This document shows, piece after piece, positions 18,734-26,490 of a stretch of DNA of 64,000 nt (the first letter of the stretch is position 1; each line of letters starts with the position of its first letter). The DNA is from Eubacterium sp. 14-2. Its GTDB lineage: Bacteria; Bacillota; Clostridia; Lachnospirales; Lachnospiraceae. The stretch spans positions 566,911-630,910 of the forward strand of contig NZ_KE159567.1 of assembly GCF_000403845.2 (NCBI RefSeq), given 5' to 3'. The translations under genes and the position numbers were made by a program. A model generated the notes under the pieces. It was not told where the DNA came from. It searched no databases and saw only the letters and a list, made by a program, of their open reading frames with translations.

Positions 18734-19732
18734 ATGAAAGTAAATGCGGAACTTCTGATAGGAAATGAAAAAGGAACGAAACTGTACCGGCCGGCAGTAG
18801 AAGAAGGAATTGAATGGTCTACGGAGCGCAGAGGTACGCCTGGCAAACTCACATTTAAAGTGTTAGAGGATAAGAAGCTGAAATTTTCGGAGGGAAGCCC
18901 GGTAAGGTTTACCGTAAATGGAAAGAAGATTTTTTTTGGTTTCGTATTCAAACAGCAGAGTGCCAGAAAAGAAGGAAAAGTACGGGAGCTCACAGTTACC
19001 GCTTATGACCAGCTCCGGTATCTGAACAACAAGGACACCAGAGTCTACGAAAATAAAACGGCTGACCAGCTTATAAAAATGATTGCGGAGGATTACCGGC
19101 TGTCCGTGGGTACCCTGAAGAACAGCGGGTATGTGATACCTTCCAGAGTGGAGGACAATACCTCCCTGTTTGAAATGATAGAGAATGCCCTGGATCTGAC
19201 GCTGGAAAACAAAAAGGAGATGTATGTCCTGTATGATGATTTCGGGAAACTGACACTGAAAAATATTTCAGACATGTATGTGGAGAAAAAAGGAAAATAT
19301 CTTCTGATTGATGAAGAAACCGGAGAAAATTTTGATTATACATGCAGCATTGACCAAAATACTTACAACCGCATCAAGCTGGCGTACGACAATGAGGAAA
19401 CCGGGAAACGTGAAATCTACATTGCGCAGGACGGTTCTAATATGAACCGCTGGGGAATTCTGCAGTATTTTGATACATTGCAGAAAGGCGAGAATGGGAA
19501 AGCAAAGGCGGATGCCCTGCTGAAGCTGTATAACCAGAAAACCCGAAATCTGAAAATTACCGGTGCTGTGGGAGACAACCGAGTGAGAGCAGGAAGTCTG
19601 GTGGCGGTAAAACTGAATCTGGGAAGTAAAAAAGTGAGTAATTTCATGCTTGTGGAAAAATGCAAACATGTATATAAAGGGAGAGAACACTGGATGGATT
19701 TGACGCTCCGGGGAGGTGAATTTATTGTCTGA
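18734..19732 (+). CDS. xkdQ: Baseplate hub protein (XkdQ-like)
   Basis: 332 residues from ATG 18734, placed eight bases after AGGAGG; an ATG at 18728 is too close to the ribosome site. The sequence (WSTERRGTPGKLTFKVLED, VTAYDQLRYLNNKDTRVYEN, VEKCKHVYKGREHWMDLTL) matches XkdQ/gpD-type hub proteins, a gp27-like ring beneath the tube. The end overlaps the next gene by eight bases. Confidence 0.9.
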   Translation: MKVNAELLIGNEKGTKLYRPAVEEGIEWSTERRGTPGKLTFKVLEDKKLKFSEGSPVRFTVNGKKIFFGFVFKQQSARKEGKVRELTVTAYDQLRYLNNKDTRVYENKTADQLIKMIAEDYRLSVGTLKNSGYVIPSRVEDNTSLFEMIENALDLTLENKKEMYVLYDDFGKLTLKNISDMYVEKKGKYLLIDEETGENFDYTCSIDQNTYNRIKLAYDNEETGKREIYIAQDGSNMNRWGILQYFDTLQKGENGKAKADALLKLYNQKTRNLKITGAVGDNRVRAGSLVAVKLNLGSKKVSNFMLVEKCKHVYKGREHWMDLTLRGGEFIV

Positions 19733-20177
19733 TGCGGTAGAACTGGTAAAAATTATGAAAAAGGCAGCCCTTGAAGCGGTGGAGGCCTCAAAACCGGTAA
19801 ACCTGTGTTTTGGAACTGTGGAATCTGTTTCGCCTCTGAAAATTAATGTGGAGCAGAAAATGACGCTTGGAGAGGCCCAGCTGATTCTCACCGGAAATGT
19901 GATGGATTACCGTATAAAAATTGCAGTGGACATGGATACGGATACAGCTTCTGGCTCCCATGTCCATTCTGTGGAAGGAAAAACTTTGCCTGGTGCGATG
20001 GGGCATGACCACGAATTCCGGGGAACAACCGGCGAGGCCGGAGCTGCCCATAACCATCGTATTTCCGGGGAACAGGAAATTATCATTAAAAATGGGCTTG
20101 CAGCAGGAGAGAAAGTGCTGCTGCTCAGGCAGCAGGGCGGTCAGAAATATTTTGTATTGGAAAGGATTGGGATATGA
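19725..20177 (+). CDS. DUF2577 baseplate protein (XkdR-like position)
   Basis: About 150 residues. TTG 19725 lies eight bases after GGAGGTG; the GTG at 19716 overlaps that site and is less likely. The sequence has the DUF2577 pattern: an N-terminal helix (DAVELVKIMKKAALEAVEAS), an OB-like domain with LILTGNVMD and a His/Gly-rich middle (GSHVHSVEG, GHDHEFRG, GAAHNHR). It is part of the hub or spike region in PBSX-type baseplates. Overlaps the next gene by four bases. Confidence 0.83.
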   Translation: MSDAVELVKIMKKAALEAVEASKPVNLCFGTVESVSPLKINVEQKMTLGEAQLILTGNVMDYRIKIAVDMDTDTASGSHVHSVEGKTLPGAMGHDHEFRGTTGEAGAAHNHRISGEQEIIIKNGLAAGEKVLLLRQQGGQKYFVLERIGI

Positions 20178-20575
20178 TACCGGCAGAGACAGGTTTTTTG
20201 GAAGAGGATTTTGAAATAGAACAGGAACCCAGTAAAAATTACAGAATGGATATAAAAAAGCAGAGGGTACAGGGAAAAACAGATGGACTGGAGGCCATGA
20301 AGCAGGTGGTATTTAAGATTCTGAGCACGGAACGGTATCAGTATCTGATTTACTCCTGGGATTACGGGATTGAGCTTCTGGACTTATTTGGAGAACCGGT
20401 AAGCTATGTCTGCCCGGAACTGGAATACAGAATAACGGAGGCATTGCAGCAGGATGACCGGATTGAAGAAGTGGACGGATTTGAGTTTGAGGTAAATGGA
20501 AGTACAGTGAAGGCTTTGTTTACGGTACATACTGTTTTCGGAAACCTTAAGGCAGAAAGAGAGGTGGATATTTAA
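20174..20575 (+). CDS. xkdS: DUF2634 baseplate wedge protein (XkdS-like)
   Basis: 133 residues containing the gp25-like core: VQGKTDGLEAMKQVVFKIL, ERYQYLIYSWDYGIEL and the C-terminal strand EVNGSTVKALFTV. XkdS/gp25 proteins are conserved components of contractile injection baseplates and are needed for sheath attachment. Its start overlaps the previous stop (ATGATA) and its stop shares one base with the baseplate J start. Confidence 0.9.
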   Translation: MIPAETGFLEEDFEIEQEPSKNYRMDIKKQRVQGKTDGLEAMKQVVFKILSTERYQYLIYSWDYGIELLDLFGEPVSYVCPELEYRITEALQQDDRIEEVDGFEFEVNGSTVKALFTVHTVFGNLKAEREVDI

Positions 20576-21636
20576 TGTATGAAGATATTATTTATGAAGA
20601 CATACTGGAGAGAATGCTGGATCATGTTCCGGATGACATGGATAAACGGGAAGGTTCTGTGATATATGATGCGCTGGCTCCGGTTGCGATTGAACTTCAG
20701 CTGATGTATCTGGAACTGGACGTGATTTTAAAGGAAACTTTTGCAGACACAGCCTCCAGAGAATTTTTGCTCCGAAGGGCAAAAGAGCGTGGAATCGTGC
20801 CGAAAGCCGCAGCGAAGGCTGTGCTGAAAGGAGTTTTCACTCCGAATACTCTGAAGCTGGAGCCAGGGACACGTTTCAGCTGTGAGGAGCTGTATTATGA
20901 GGTACTGGAACAGCCGGAGGAAGGCATCTGCCATTTTCAGTGTGAGACAGAAGGAACTGTGGGCAACAGTACCTTTGGAAAGCTGATTCCGGTGGAGTAT
21001 ATTCCAGGTCTCGAAACCGTGGAACTGACAGAGCTTCTGATCCCTGGGGAAGATGAAGAAGATACGGAACTTTTCCGTAAAAGGTATTTTGATTCCTTTC
21101 ATTCTCAGGCGTTTGGCGGAAATAAAAAGGACTATACGGATAAAACGCTGGCTATTCCCGGTGTGGGAGCGGTAAAGGTAACACCGGTATGGAACGGCGG
21201 AGGTACTGTAAAACTGACTATTCTGGACGCAGGTTATGGGAAAGCAGATGAAACGCTGCTGAAGCGTGTACAACAGGAGCTGGACCCGCAGCAGGACGGT
21301 AAGGGAGAAGGGATTGCACCCATTGGCCATGTGGTAACAGTGGATACGCCTCAGGAATTTTCCATAGAGGTTTCCGTACAGGCAGTTTATGATACCGGAT
21401 ATGGATTTGAGGCACTGCATTCCCGGATGGTGCAGGCGGTGGAAAATTATCTGGGACAGCTGCGGGAACTCTGGGCGGAGCAGGATTCACTGGTGGTCAG
21501 AATTGCCCAGACAGAGGCAAGGCTCCTTGCAATTGACGGAATTATAGATATAACCTCAGTTGCGTTAAATGGAAAAACTGAAAATATTATTCTGGAAGAA
21601 GGGCAGCTTCCGGTATGCGGAGGTGTGGTATCATGA
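20575..21636 (+). CDS. xkdT: Baseplate J-like wedge protein (XkdT-like)
   Basis: 353 residues, baseplate J/gp47 family. Clear motifs are DDMDKREGSVIYDALAP near the N-terminus, RRAKERGIVPKAA, and the central ELLIPGEDEEDTELFRKRYF and KDYTDKTLAIPGVGAVKVTP. The protein forms the wedge of the contractile baseplate. Overlaps the following gene by four bases (ATGA), as usual for this pair. Confidence 0.93.
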   Translation: MYEDIIYEDILERMLDHVPDDMDKREGSVIYDALAPVAIELQLMYLELDVILKETFADTASREFLLRRAKERGIVPKAAAKAVLKGVFTPNTLKLEPGTRFSCEELYYEVLEQPEEGICHFQCETEGTVGNSTFGKLIPVEYIPGLETVELTELLIPGEDEEDTELFRKRYFDSFHSQAFGGNKKDYTDKTLAIPGVGAVKVTPVWNGGGTVKLTILDAGYGKADETLLKRVQQELDPQQDGKGEGIAPIGHVVTVDTPQEFSIEVSVQAVYDTGYGFEALHSRMVQAVENYLGQLRELWAEQDSLVVRIAQTEARLLAIDGIIDITSVALNGKTENIILEEGQLPVCGGVVS

Positions 21637-22190
21637 TTAGAGAAGCAGACCTGATTTCCTTTCTTCCGGAATTTATGTGCGGCTACCTGGAACTGAGAAA
21701 GCTGCTGAGTGCACAGCAGCGGGAAGTACAGGCACTGGAGGATATGACAGAAATTTTGAAGAATAATCAGTTTATTCTCTCAGCAGATGAACAGGGAATA
21801 GAAAAATTTGAGACTATGCTGGGGATTGCGGCGCTGGATGACGATTCTCTGGAAAACCGCAGATTTCGTGTCCTGTCTCGATGGAATAATGCCATTCCAT
21901 ATACGGAACAGGTATTGCGGAACAGGCTGGATACTCTCTGCGGTGCGGATGGTTATTCTCTGGAAATCCAGAATCAGGAATACCGGATAAAAATCCGTGT
22001 TGCCCTGAAAAGTAAAAAGAATTATAAAATGGTGGAAGAAATGCTGAAAGAGACAGTTCCGGCAAATATGGTGTTGGATCTGTCTTTACTTTATAACCAG
22101 CATAAAACATTGAAACAGTTTACTCACAGACAGCTTTCGGCATTTACCGGAAAGCAGATAAGGAATGAGGTGTTGATTTATGGCAAATGA
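21633..22190 (+). CDS. xkdU: DUF2313/YmfQ-type baseplate protein (XkdU-like)
   Basis: 185 residues from ATG 21633 (after GGAGGTG). IREADLISFLPEFMC, EQGIEKFETMLGIAALDDDS and ENRRFRVLSRWNNAIPYTE are the family signature; it links the baseplate wedge to the fibres. The upstream ATG at 21615 has no ribosome site and lies inside the baseplate J gene. Overlaps the fibre gene by 11 bases. Confidence 0.9.
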   Translation: MIREADLISFLPEFMCGYLELRKLLSAQQREVQALEDMTEILKNNQFILSADEQGIEKFETMLGIAALDDDSLENRRFRVLSRWNNAIPYTEQVLRNRLDTLCGADGYSLEIQNQEYRIKIRVALKSKKNYKMVEEMLKETVPANMVLDLSLLYNQHKTLKQFTHRQLSAFTGKQIRNEVLIYGK

Positions 22191-23100
22191 AACAGTAAAT
22201 TACGGTTATCCGAAACCGGAAGAAGATGATTTTTATGATATTAACCAGTTCAATCAGGCAATGGATATGATTGACGGTGATTTGAAAAAAACAGAGGAGA
22301 TGAAGCAGAACAAGCTGGATATCGGCGCTTTTACAGGGAACATTGACGTGCTGGGAGAAGGCGGACTGCCCCGGACTTCCAGTGTAAGCTGGTGCCGGTC
22401 AGAACTGGTGTCAGGAACTTTACCGGTATTATCTGATGCGGCATATTGCTTTTCGCTGGAAACCTGTGTGGCAGCAGAAAATGAAAGGGATTCCGCCAGA
22501 GTTCAGAGAGCTGTATTACATGAAACAGCAAATATCAGAATTCTGGAACGTATGTATGTGGACGGACAGTGGCATGAATGGAAGGAATTGCTTCAGAAAG
22601 ATGGAGATTTGAAAGATGCAACCGTTACTTTTGACAGTGGGGATAATGAGAGCCCTGCGGAATGGGCAGAGGTTGCGCCTGTGGAAGGCGGAGAGAAACA
22701 GGGCAGTCTGTGGCAGAAGGTTTCCCTGTTTGCCAGAAATCTGCGGTATCTCTGGAAACTGTGCGGGACGAATGATATTTCCGGGCTGGCAGACGGGACG
22801 CTGACGGGGGCGGTCAGTAAGTTAAACACGGATTTGTCAGAAAAAGCAAATCTGTCCGGGGAAAACCGTTACGATTCTACAAATCTGGTTTCCAAAATTG
22901 TAGGTGTGAACAAAGATTCTTTTGTACATGCCCAGTTTGTGGCAGAGTCACAAAACAAAGCGGATTCTACAAGCCGGGCAGGCTATGGATTTCACAATGA
23001 TGGTATCACAGGTGGATTCCTTTATCTTGATAATGACCACAAATTGAAATTTATTGATGCATTTGGCGGAGTCCACGTAATTATAATGGAATCGCCCTGA
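22180..23100 (+). CDS. Tail fibre with exchangeable C-terminus (expressed cassette A)
   Basis: 306 residues. The N-terminal part (MANETVNYGYPKPEEDDFYD, about residues 1-215) attaches to the baseplate and contains pyocin-knob-like repeats (GLPRTSSVSWCRSELVSG). At residues 217-220 comes LNTD, encoded by the shufflon site TAAACACGGAT (22823-22833). The remaining 85 residues are the exchangeable receptor-binding tip now in place (ending AFGGVHVIIMESP). Three other tips with the same LNTD entry lie silent to the right. Recombination at the site keeps the reading frame, so the particle can change its target range. Confidence 0.9.
   Translation: MANETVNYGYPKPEEDDFYDINQFNQAMDMIDGDLKKTEEMKQNKLDIGAFTGNIDVLGEGGLPRTSSVSWCRSELVSGTLPVLSDAAYCFSLETCVAAENERDSARVQRAVLHETANIRILERMYVDGQWHEWKELLQKDGDLKDATVTFDSGDNESPAEWAEVAPVEGGEKQGSLWQKVSLFARNLRYLWKLCGTNDISGLADGTLTGAVSKLNTDLSEKANLSGENRYDSTNLVSKIVGVNKDSFVHAQFVAESQNKADSTSRAGYGFHNDGITGGFLYLDNDHKLKFIDAFGGVHVIIMESP
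22823..22833 (+). repeat. Shufflon site 1 (plus orientation)
   Basis: TAAACACGGAT inside the expressed fibre gene; flanked by GT on the left and TTGTC on the right. The same 11 bp occur at 23434-23444 (minus), 25029-25039 (plus) and 25779-25789 (minus). Confidence 0.85.
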
Positions 23101-23130
23101 AATAGTGTTTCATATCAGTTTACACAAAAT

Positions 23131-23444
23131 TTAAAAGAATCTGATTCCATAATTACCAGAATTAAAATAAAACTGTGCCAGTCGTGTATCTCCTGCATAT
23201 GAAAAAGCAATTCCGGCTCCGTATGCTGCTCCATATATAAATGTCAGGGCACAGATGGAAGGGCCACCTGTGCTTCCCATGATACTCTCGAAAGTATTAA
23301 CAGAAGTCGGATTGATTTCTATTTTTGGAATAACTTTGGCATCAAGAAATCCTTCAATTCCTCCTTCAATAGTCACGCCTGTGCAGGCCTTAAAAGATAT
23401 TGTTGAATATTTCCAGTTTTTTGCAACTATCAAATCCGTGTTTA
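23131..23444 (-). CDS. Silent fibre cassette B (inverted)
   Basis: Minus-strand coding segment without its own start. It enters through LNTDLIVAKNWKYSTIS and runs about 100 residues to a stop at 23131, ending YFNSGNYGIRFF. The tip resembles cassette D (both contain an AFSYA/VFSYA stretch near the end), so they are related domains. Its tail faces the tail of cassette A with a 30-base gap. Inversion between site 1 and site 2 would place it in frame behind the constant fibre N-terminus. Confidence 0.82.
23434..23444 (-). repeat. Shufflon site 2 (minus orientation)
   Basis: ATCCGTGTTTA on the plus strand is the inverse of TAAACACGGAT. It begins silent cassette B and is the inverted partner of site 1; the invertible segment between them is about 0.6 kb. 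Confidence 0.85.
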
Positions 23445-23486
23445 GTGAACTGTGAAAAATGGAAGCTGAGAACCGGGAAGTTGTGT

Positions 23487-23515
23487 TTGCAAACAATATC
23501 AGGATATGGTATATT
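23487..23515 (+). promoter_or_regulatory. Promoter of the type I toxin
   Basis: TTGCAA 23487-23492, 17-base spacer, TATATT 23510-23515. It gives an mRNA with a leader of about 115 bases before the toxin ATG, a normal arrangement for type I toxins whose long leader keeps translation low. Confidence 0.72.
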
Positions 23516-23638
23516 CGATACAGGAGTAATCGCGTTACAGGGTGGACCAGCCTCCCGCCTTTCTGAAATGGCATTCGCCATTGTGTCGTTCGGCACGAAT
23601 CCCTTCATGGGAAATACGGAAAGAGGGAGGTGGTGGAT

Positions 23639-23734
23639 ATGAGTACATATGAAGTATTGAGCCTGCTTATTTTAGGCGGTACTTTTCTCGTTTCACTGCT
23701 TGCCTACATAGATAGGAATAACAGGCGCAAATAA
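23639..23734 (+). CDS. Type I toxin, holin-like small membrane peptide
   Basis: 31 residues: MSTYEVLSLLILGGTFLVSL followed by LAYIDRNNRRK. One hydrophobic helix followed by a short basic tail is the form of the TxpA/Fst-like holin-like toxins of Firmicutes. GGGAGGTGG precedes the ATG. Too short for ordinary gene calling. A convergent RNA with a strong promoter overlaps its 3' end, as expected for the antitoxin. Placed between silent cassette B and the recombinase, it may keep the element from being lost. The toxin family call is from memory of the peptide form. Confidence 0.82.
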   Translation: MSTYEVLSLLILGGTFLVSLLAYIDRNNRRK

Positions 23735-23735
23735 A

Positions 23736-23825
23736 AATAAGCCTACCTTGTTACTTAGCCGGTACAGGTAGGCTTATTGCCCATCCGGGAGGCTAACCAC
23801 TTTGTGGGCGGTTGCTCCTTTTGAT
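23736..23825 (-). ncRNA. Antitoxin RNA convergent with the type I toxin
   Basis: Minus-strand promoter: TTGCAA at 23860-23855, 17-base spacer, TATAGT at 23837-23832. The transcript would start near 23825 and end at the hairpin 23778-23736 (AATAAGCCTACC / GGTAGGCTTATT, perfect 12-bp stem) followed by TTTATTT. The terminator begins two bases past the toxin stop, so toxin and antitoxin share complementary 3' ends. A further hairpin (GGAGGCTAACCACTT region) lies within the RNA. Confidence 0.75.
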
Positions 23826-23907
23826 GTCTTTACTATAGCATACAGGCGAATTTATTGCAAGGATTTTGTTCCGTTATGATATGATTGTGCCGGAGGTGGT
23901 TACAGTT

Positions 23908-24906
23908 ATGGACATAAGAGAGCAGATAATTCATAAAGTCATGGAAGCTCTGGAAGGGCGTGTGGATACAGGCGTAACAGATACGGTTCAGGATATTCTT
24001 GTAATTGAACTGAATAATTATGAGGTTCAGGAACGGTGTACAGAAATAGCAACGGTGGATAACAGTGCTGAAAATATGCTGAAAAAATTTCTTGCCACAA
24101 AGCGCATTGAAGGGATTGCGGAATCTACCCTACACAGATACGCGGATGAGAACCGGAAGCTGATACAGTTTCTTGGAAAGCCCCTGTATGAGGTGACAGC
24201 TTACGATATTCGGTTTTATCTGTCATATCGCAGGGAAAAGACCGGTGTAAAAGTGAGTAACCGGACACTGGACGGTATGCGCAGGTGCTACTCCAGCTTT
24301 TTTGGCTGGCTGTCGGCAGAAGGGCTGATTGGCCGGAATCCATGCGCGGCTATTAAACAGATTAAGTATCGAAAAAAGGTAAAGAAGCCCTATTCGGCGG
24401 CGGAAATGGAAAAGTTAAGAATGGCCTGCGGGAATATCCGGGACCTGGCATTACTGGATTTCCTGTACTGTACGGGCTGCAGAGTATCAGAGGTGGCCAG
24501 GCTTAACATAGATGATATAGACTTTGAGCGGATGGAATGTACTGTGCTGGGGAAAGGGAATAAAGAGCGCACTGTTTACCTTTCCGAAGTAGCGGCCATG
24601 CACCTGAAAGATTATCTTTTCGCGAGAACAGATAAAGGAGAAGCCCTGTTTTCGGGAAAGGGGACGGAGAGGCTGGGGAAAAACGGGATAGAAGTGCTTC
24701 TGAAACGAATCGGAGGGAAAGCGGGGGTGTCCAATGTACATCCGCATCGATACCGCAGGACGCTGGCAACCAACCTTCTGGACCGCGGAATGAATATACA
24801 GGATGTGGCGGCGATACTTGGACATGCAGACCTGAAAACCACACAGGTATACTGTTATATATCTCAGAAGAATGTAAAGACAGCATACAACAAGTATGCA
24901 ATATAA
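23908..24906 (+). CDS. Tyrosine recombinase, probable shufflon invertase
   Basis: 332 residues. N-terminal SAM-like core-binding domain (about residues 50-140, LKKFLATKRIEGIAESTLHR) and C-terminal catalytic domain with the Arg of TGCRVSEVARL, HRYRRTLATNLL (H-x-x-R), LGHADLKTTQVY and the nucleophile Tyr in that final segment. ATG 23908 follows GGAGGTGG; the 14 upstream codons in frame lack a ribosome site. The element already has a serine integrase at its end, and this gene lies between the two pairs of inverted fibre sites, so its likely job is inversion at TAAACACGGAT (comparable to Rci of the R64 shufflon). It resembles XerC/XerD but is not in the dif context. Confidence 0.88.
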   Translation: MDIREQIIHKVMEALEGRVDTGVTDTVQDILVIELNNYEVQERCTEIATVDNSAENMLKKFLATKRIEGIAESTLHRYADENRKLIQFLGKPLYEVTAYDIRFYLSYRREKTGVKVSNRTLDGMRRCYSSFFGWLSAEGLIGRNPCAAIKQIKYRKKVKKPYSAAEMEKLRMACGNIRDLALLDFLYCTGCRVSEVARLNIDDIDFERMECTVLGKGNKERTVYLSEVAAMHLKDYLFARTDKGEALFSGKGTERLGKNGIEVLLKRIGGKAGVSNVHPHRYRRTLATNLLDRGMNIQDVAAILGHADLKTTQVYCYISQKNVKTAYNKYAI

Positions 24907-24936
24907 GGGATAAATACATCATATGAGAGCAGGAAG

Positions 24937-24962
24937 ACTCCGGGATACAGGCCGGAGTTTTT
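24937..24962 (+). terminator. Terminator of the shufflon recombinase gene
   Basis: ACTCCGG (24937-24943) pairs with CCGGAGT (24952-24958), followed by TTTTG. It isolates recombinase expression from silent cassette C. Confidence 0.82.
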
Positions 24963-25028
24963 GTTGTACCCGGAAATATCGGAAGGGGAGAAAACGGAAA
25001 AAATCGGAGAGAAAAAGCGGGAATCTGC

Positions 25029-25039
25029 TAAACACGGAT
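25029..25039 (+). repeat. Shufflon site 3 (plus orientation)
   Basis: TAAACACGGAT preceded by GC and followed by ATTG. It opens silent cassette C. Confidence 0.85.
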
Positions 25040-25486
25040 ATTGTGCCGGGATACATCTCCTGTTCTTATTCTTTTTGTGAACAGCATGGCTGGTATCGAA
25101 TAGCAAAGACAGAAGGTGTATATCACGACAATTCATGCCTGATAAGCGCAAAGCGATATTATAATAACATGCCTCCGGAGTATCAGAAAATACAATTTTT
25201 TGGTGTATACACTTTGAGAAAGTTTATAAGTATATCATCTGCTTCCCTTATGCATGCCTGGACAAAAATCAGAGAAACATGGGACGAAACAAATAATGTA
25301 TCTTACCTGGAGATTTATCAAAATACTGATAATGCTAATATGTGGCTGATTTCAATAGAAGATGCCCTTTCTCCTGAAGGTAACATTCAAAGCTGGAAAA
25401 CTATACCATCCGTTCTGACTCAGGAGACAATAAATGGTGTGAAAGTGCTTGCTTTGTTAGAACTTCCTGCAAATAATCCGGCATAA
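25029..25486 (+). CDS. Silent fibre cassette C
   Basis: Coding segment without a start of its own: LNTDIVPGYISCSYSFCEQH, then GWYRIAKTEGVYH, ending LLALELP-type residues and NNPA, about 150 residues. The frame continues upstream to 24923 but that part is only intergenic and terminator sequence. GWYRIAK is a common opening of phage-fibre tip domains. In plus orientation, like site 1, so it can be expressed only after another inversion turns it round relative to the constant region or moves the constant part. Unrelated to cassettes B and D. Confidence 0.8.
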
Positions 25487-25493
25487 AATTAGT

Positions 25494-25789
25494 TCAAACC
25501 ATCGTTTCTGTCCAGTCTGCAACATTTTTAAAAATGATACCACTGACTTTTCTGTAAAAAATGATTCCAGGAAAAGCGTAAGAAAATACAATAGCAGAAG
25601 CAAATTCCCAGATACCGTAAGACTGAACAATCATTTTTATGCTGCCGCCGGCGGTTACGTTTACAATATATGTTTCATTTCCAAGCGGAATCTTTAAAAA
25701 AATATCTTTTACAATATCATCAAGGTTTAAAGTAGGAGGGTATTCAAAAAATATTTTTCGCACTATGGTGTTTTGTAAATCCGTGTTTA
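25494..25789 (-). CDS. Silent fibre cassette D (inverted)
   Basis: Minus-strand segment entering with LNTDLQNTIVRKIFFEYPPT and ending KNVADWTETMV at 25494, about 97 residues, without a start of its own. Its tail faces the tail of cassette C (seven-base gap), just as A and B face each other. Contains VTAGGSIKMIVQSYG and VFSYAFPG, reminiscent of cassette B. Inversion between site 1 and site 4 (about 3 kb) would express it. Confidence 0.8.
25779..25789 (-). repeat. Shufflon site 4 (minus orientation)
   Basis: ATCCGTGTTTA on the plus strand, inverse of TAAACACGGAT. Together with site 3 it bounds the C/D pair; together with site 1 it bounds the whole 3-kb variable region. Confidence 0.85.
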
Positions 25790-25833
25790 GCAAACCAACC
25801 CACAACCCCACCATATTTTTGCCTGAACAAAAG

Positions 25834-25862
25834 CACTTAAAGGCCGACTTTAAGTGTTTTTC
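25834..25862 (+). terminator. Terminator at the right end of the shufflon
   Basis: CACTTAAA (25834-25841) pairs with TTTAAGTG (25849-25856), then TTTTTC. It closes the fibre region before the lysis genes. Confidence 0.8.
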
Positions 25863-25895
25863 TTATGCAAAAAAATAAAAAAAGGGGGTGAATCA

Positions 25896-26237
25896 ATGTA
25901 TGTGATATGGAATTTCATCCAGCAGAACTGGCTGGAATGGCTGTTTGGCATTGTAACATTCATTCTTGGTTGTCTTTACCGGGATGTGAAGAAACGTCTG
26001 AAAGATGAACAGCAGAAAAGCACAGCCACCGCAGAAGGGGTGAAGAGCCTGCTCCGGGAGAGCATTGTCCAGAATTACAACAAATACCAGGACAGGGAAT
26101 GCTGCCCGATTTATGCCAAAGAATCCGTGAAGAAGGTATATGAATCCTACCATAATCTCGGCGGCAATGATGTGGCGACCAAACTGTATAAAAAACTTCT
26201 GGATATGCCGGAAGAACCAAAAGAAAGAGAGGAATGA
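25896..26237 (+). CDS. Small one-helix phage protein before the holin
   Basis: 113 residues from ATG 25896 (after AGGGGGTGA). One membrane helix near the N-terminus (LEWLFGIVTFILGCLY) followed by a charged helical part and the conserved-looking YNKYQDRECCPIYAKESVKK. I recall similar proteins just before holin genes in Clostridial phages; function unknown, perhaps a holin partner. Its stop overlaps the next frame. Confidence 0.65.
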   Translation: MYVIWNFIQQNWLEWLFGIVTFILGCLYRDVKKRLKDEQQKSTATAEGVKSLLRESIVQNYNKYQDRECCPIYAKESVKKVYESYHNLGGNDVATKLYKKLLDMPEEPKEREE

Positions 26238-26239
26238 CT

Positions 26240-26467
26240 ATGAGCAAAAAAACAGAGAAATGGATGAAAGCCGCCGCAGTCCGGGCAGTAAAGACCATGG
26301 CACAGAGCGCAGTGGCCCTGATTCCCGCGGCGGCCGCCATAGGAGCGGTGGACTGGCAGGTGGTTCTGGGAACCGCAGCACTGGCCGGGGTGGTATCCCT
26401 GCTTACGTCTCTGGCAGGACTGCCGGAGGTACCGGAAGAAAATGAGAGAAACGAAAAACAGCATTGA
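26240..26467 (+). CDS. Holin (r1t-like)
   Basis: 75 residues from the ATG at 26240; an in-frame ATG lies six bases upstream (26234). Two hydrophobic helices (TMAQSAVALIPAAAAIGAV and VVLGTAALAGVVSLLTSLAG), a charged N-terminus and a charged C-terminus are the form of r1t-type phage holins. It should open the membrane so that the amidase next door can reach the wall and release the particles. Position between small membrane protein and endolysin supports this. Confidence 0.85.
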   Translation: MSKKTEKWMKAAAVRAVKTMAQSAVALIPAAAAIGAVDWQVVLGTAALAGVVSLLTSLAGLPEVPEENERNEKQH

Positions 26468-26490
26468 TTTTAAGAAAGGGAGGCAGAACT

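Noticed and set aside
23255-23642. Plus-strand frames around 23255-23642
   Set aside because: They are antisense to silent fibre cassette B or cover the toxin leader; the minus-strand reading with LNTD gives a sensible fibre tip.
23908-24906. Tyrosine recombinase as the integrase of the element
   Set aside because: It is central, next to fibre sites, while a serine integrase lies at the end beside the attachment core.
22823-25789. Diversity-generating retroelement as the cause of fibre variation
   Set aside because: There is no reverse transcriptase or template/variable repeat pair; the inverted LNTD sites and tyrosine recombinase explain the variation.
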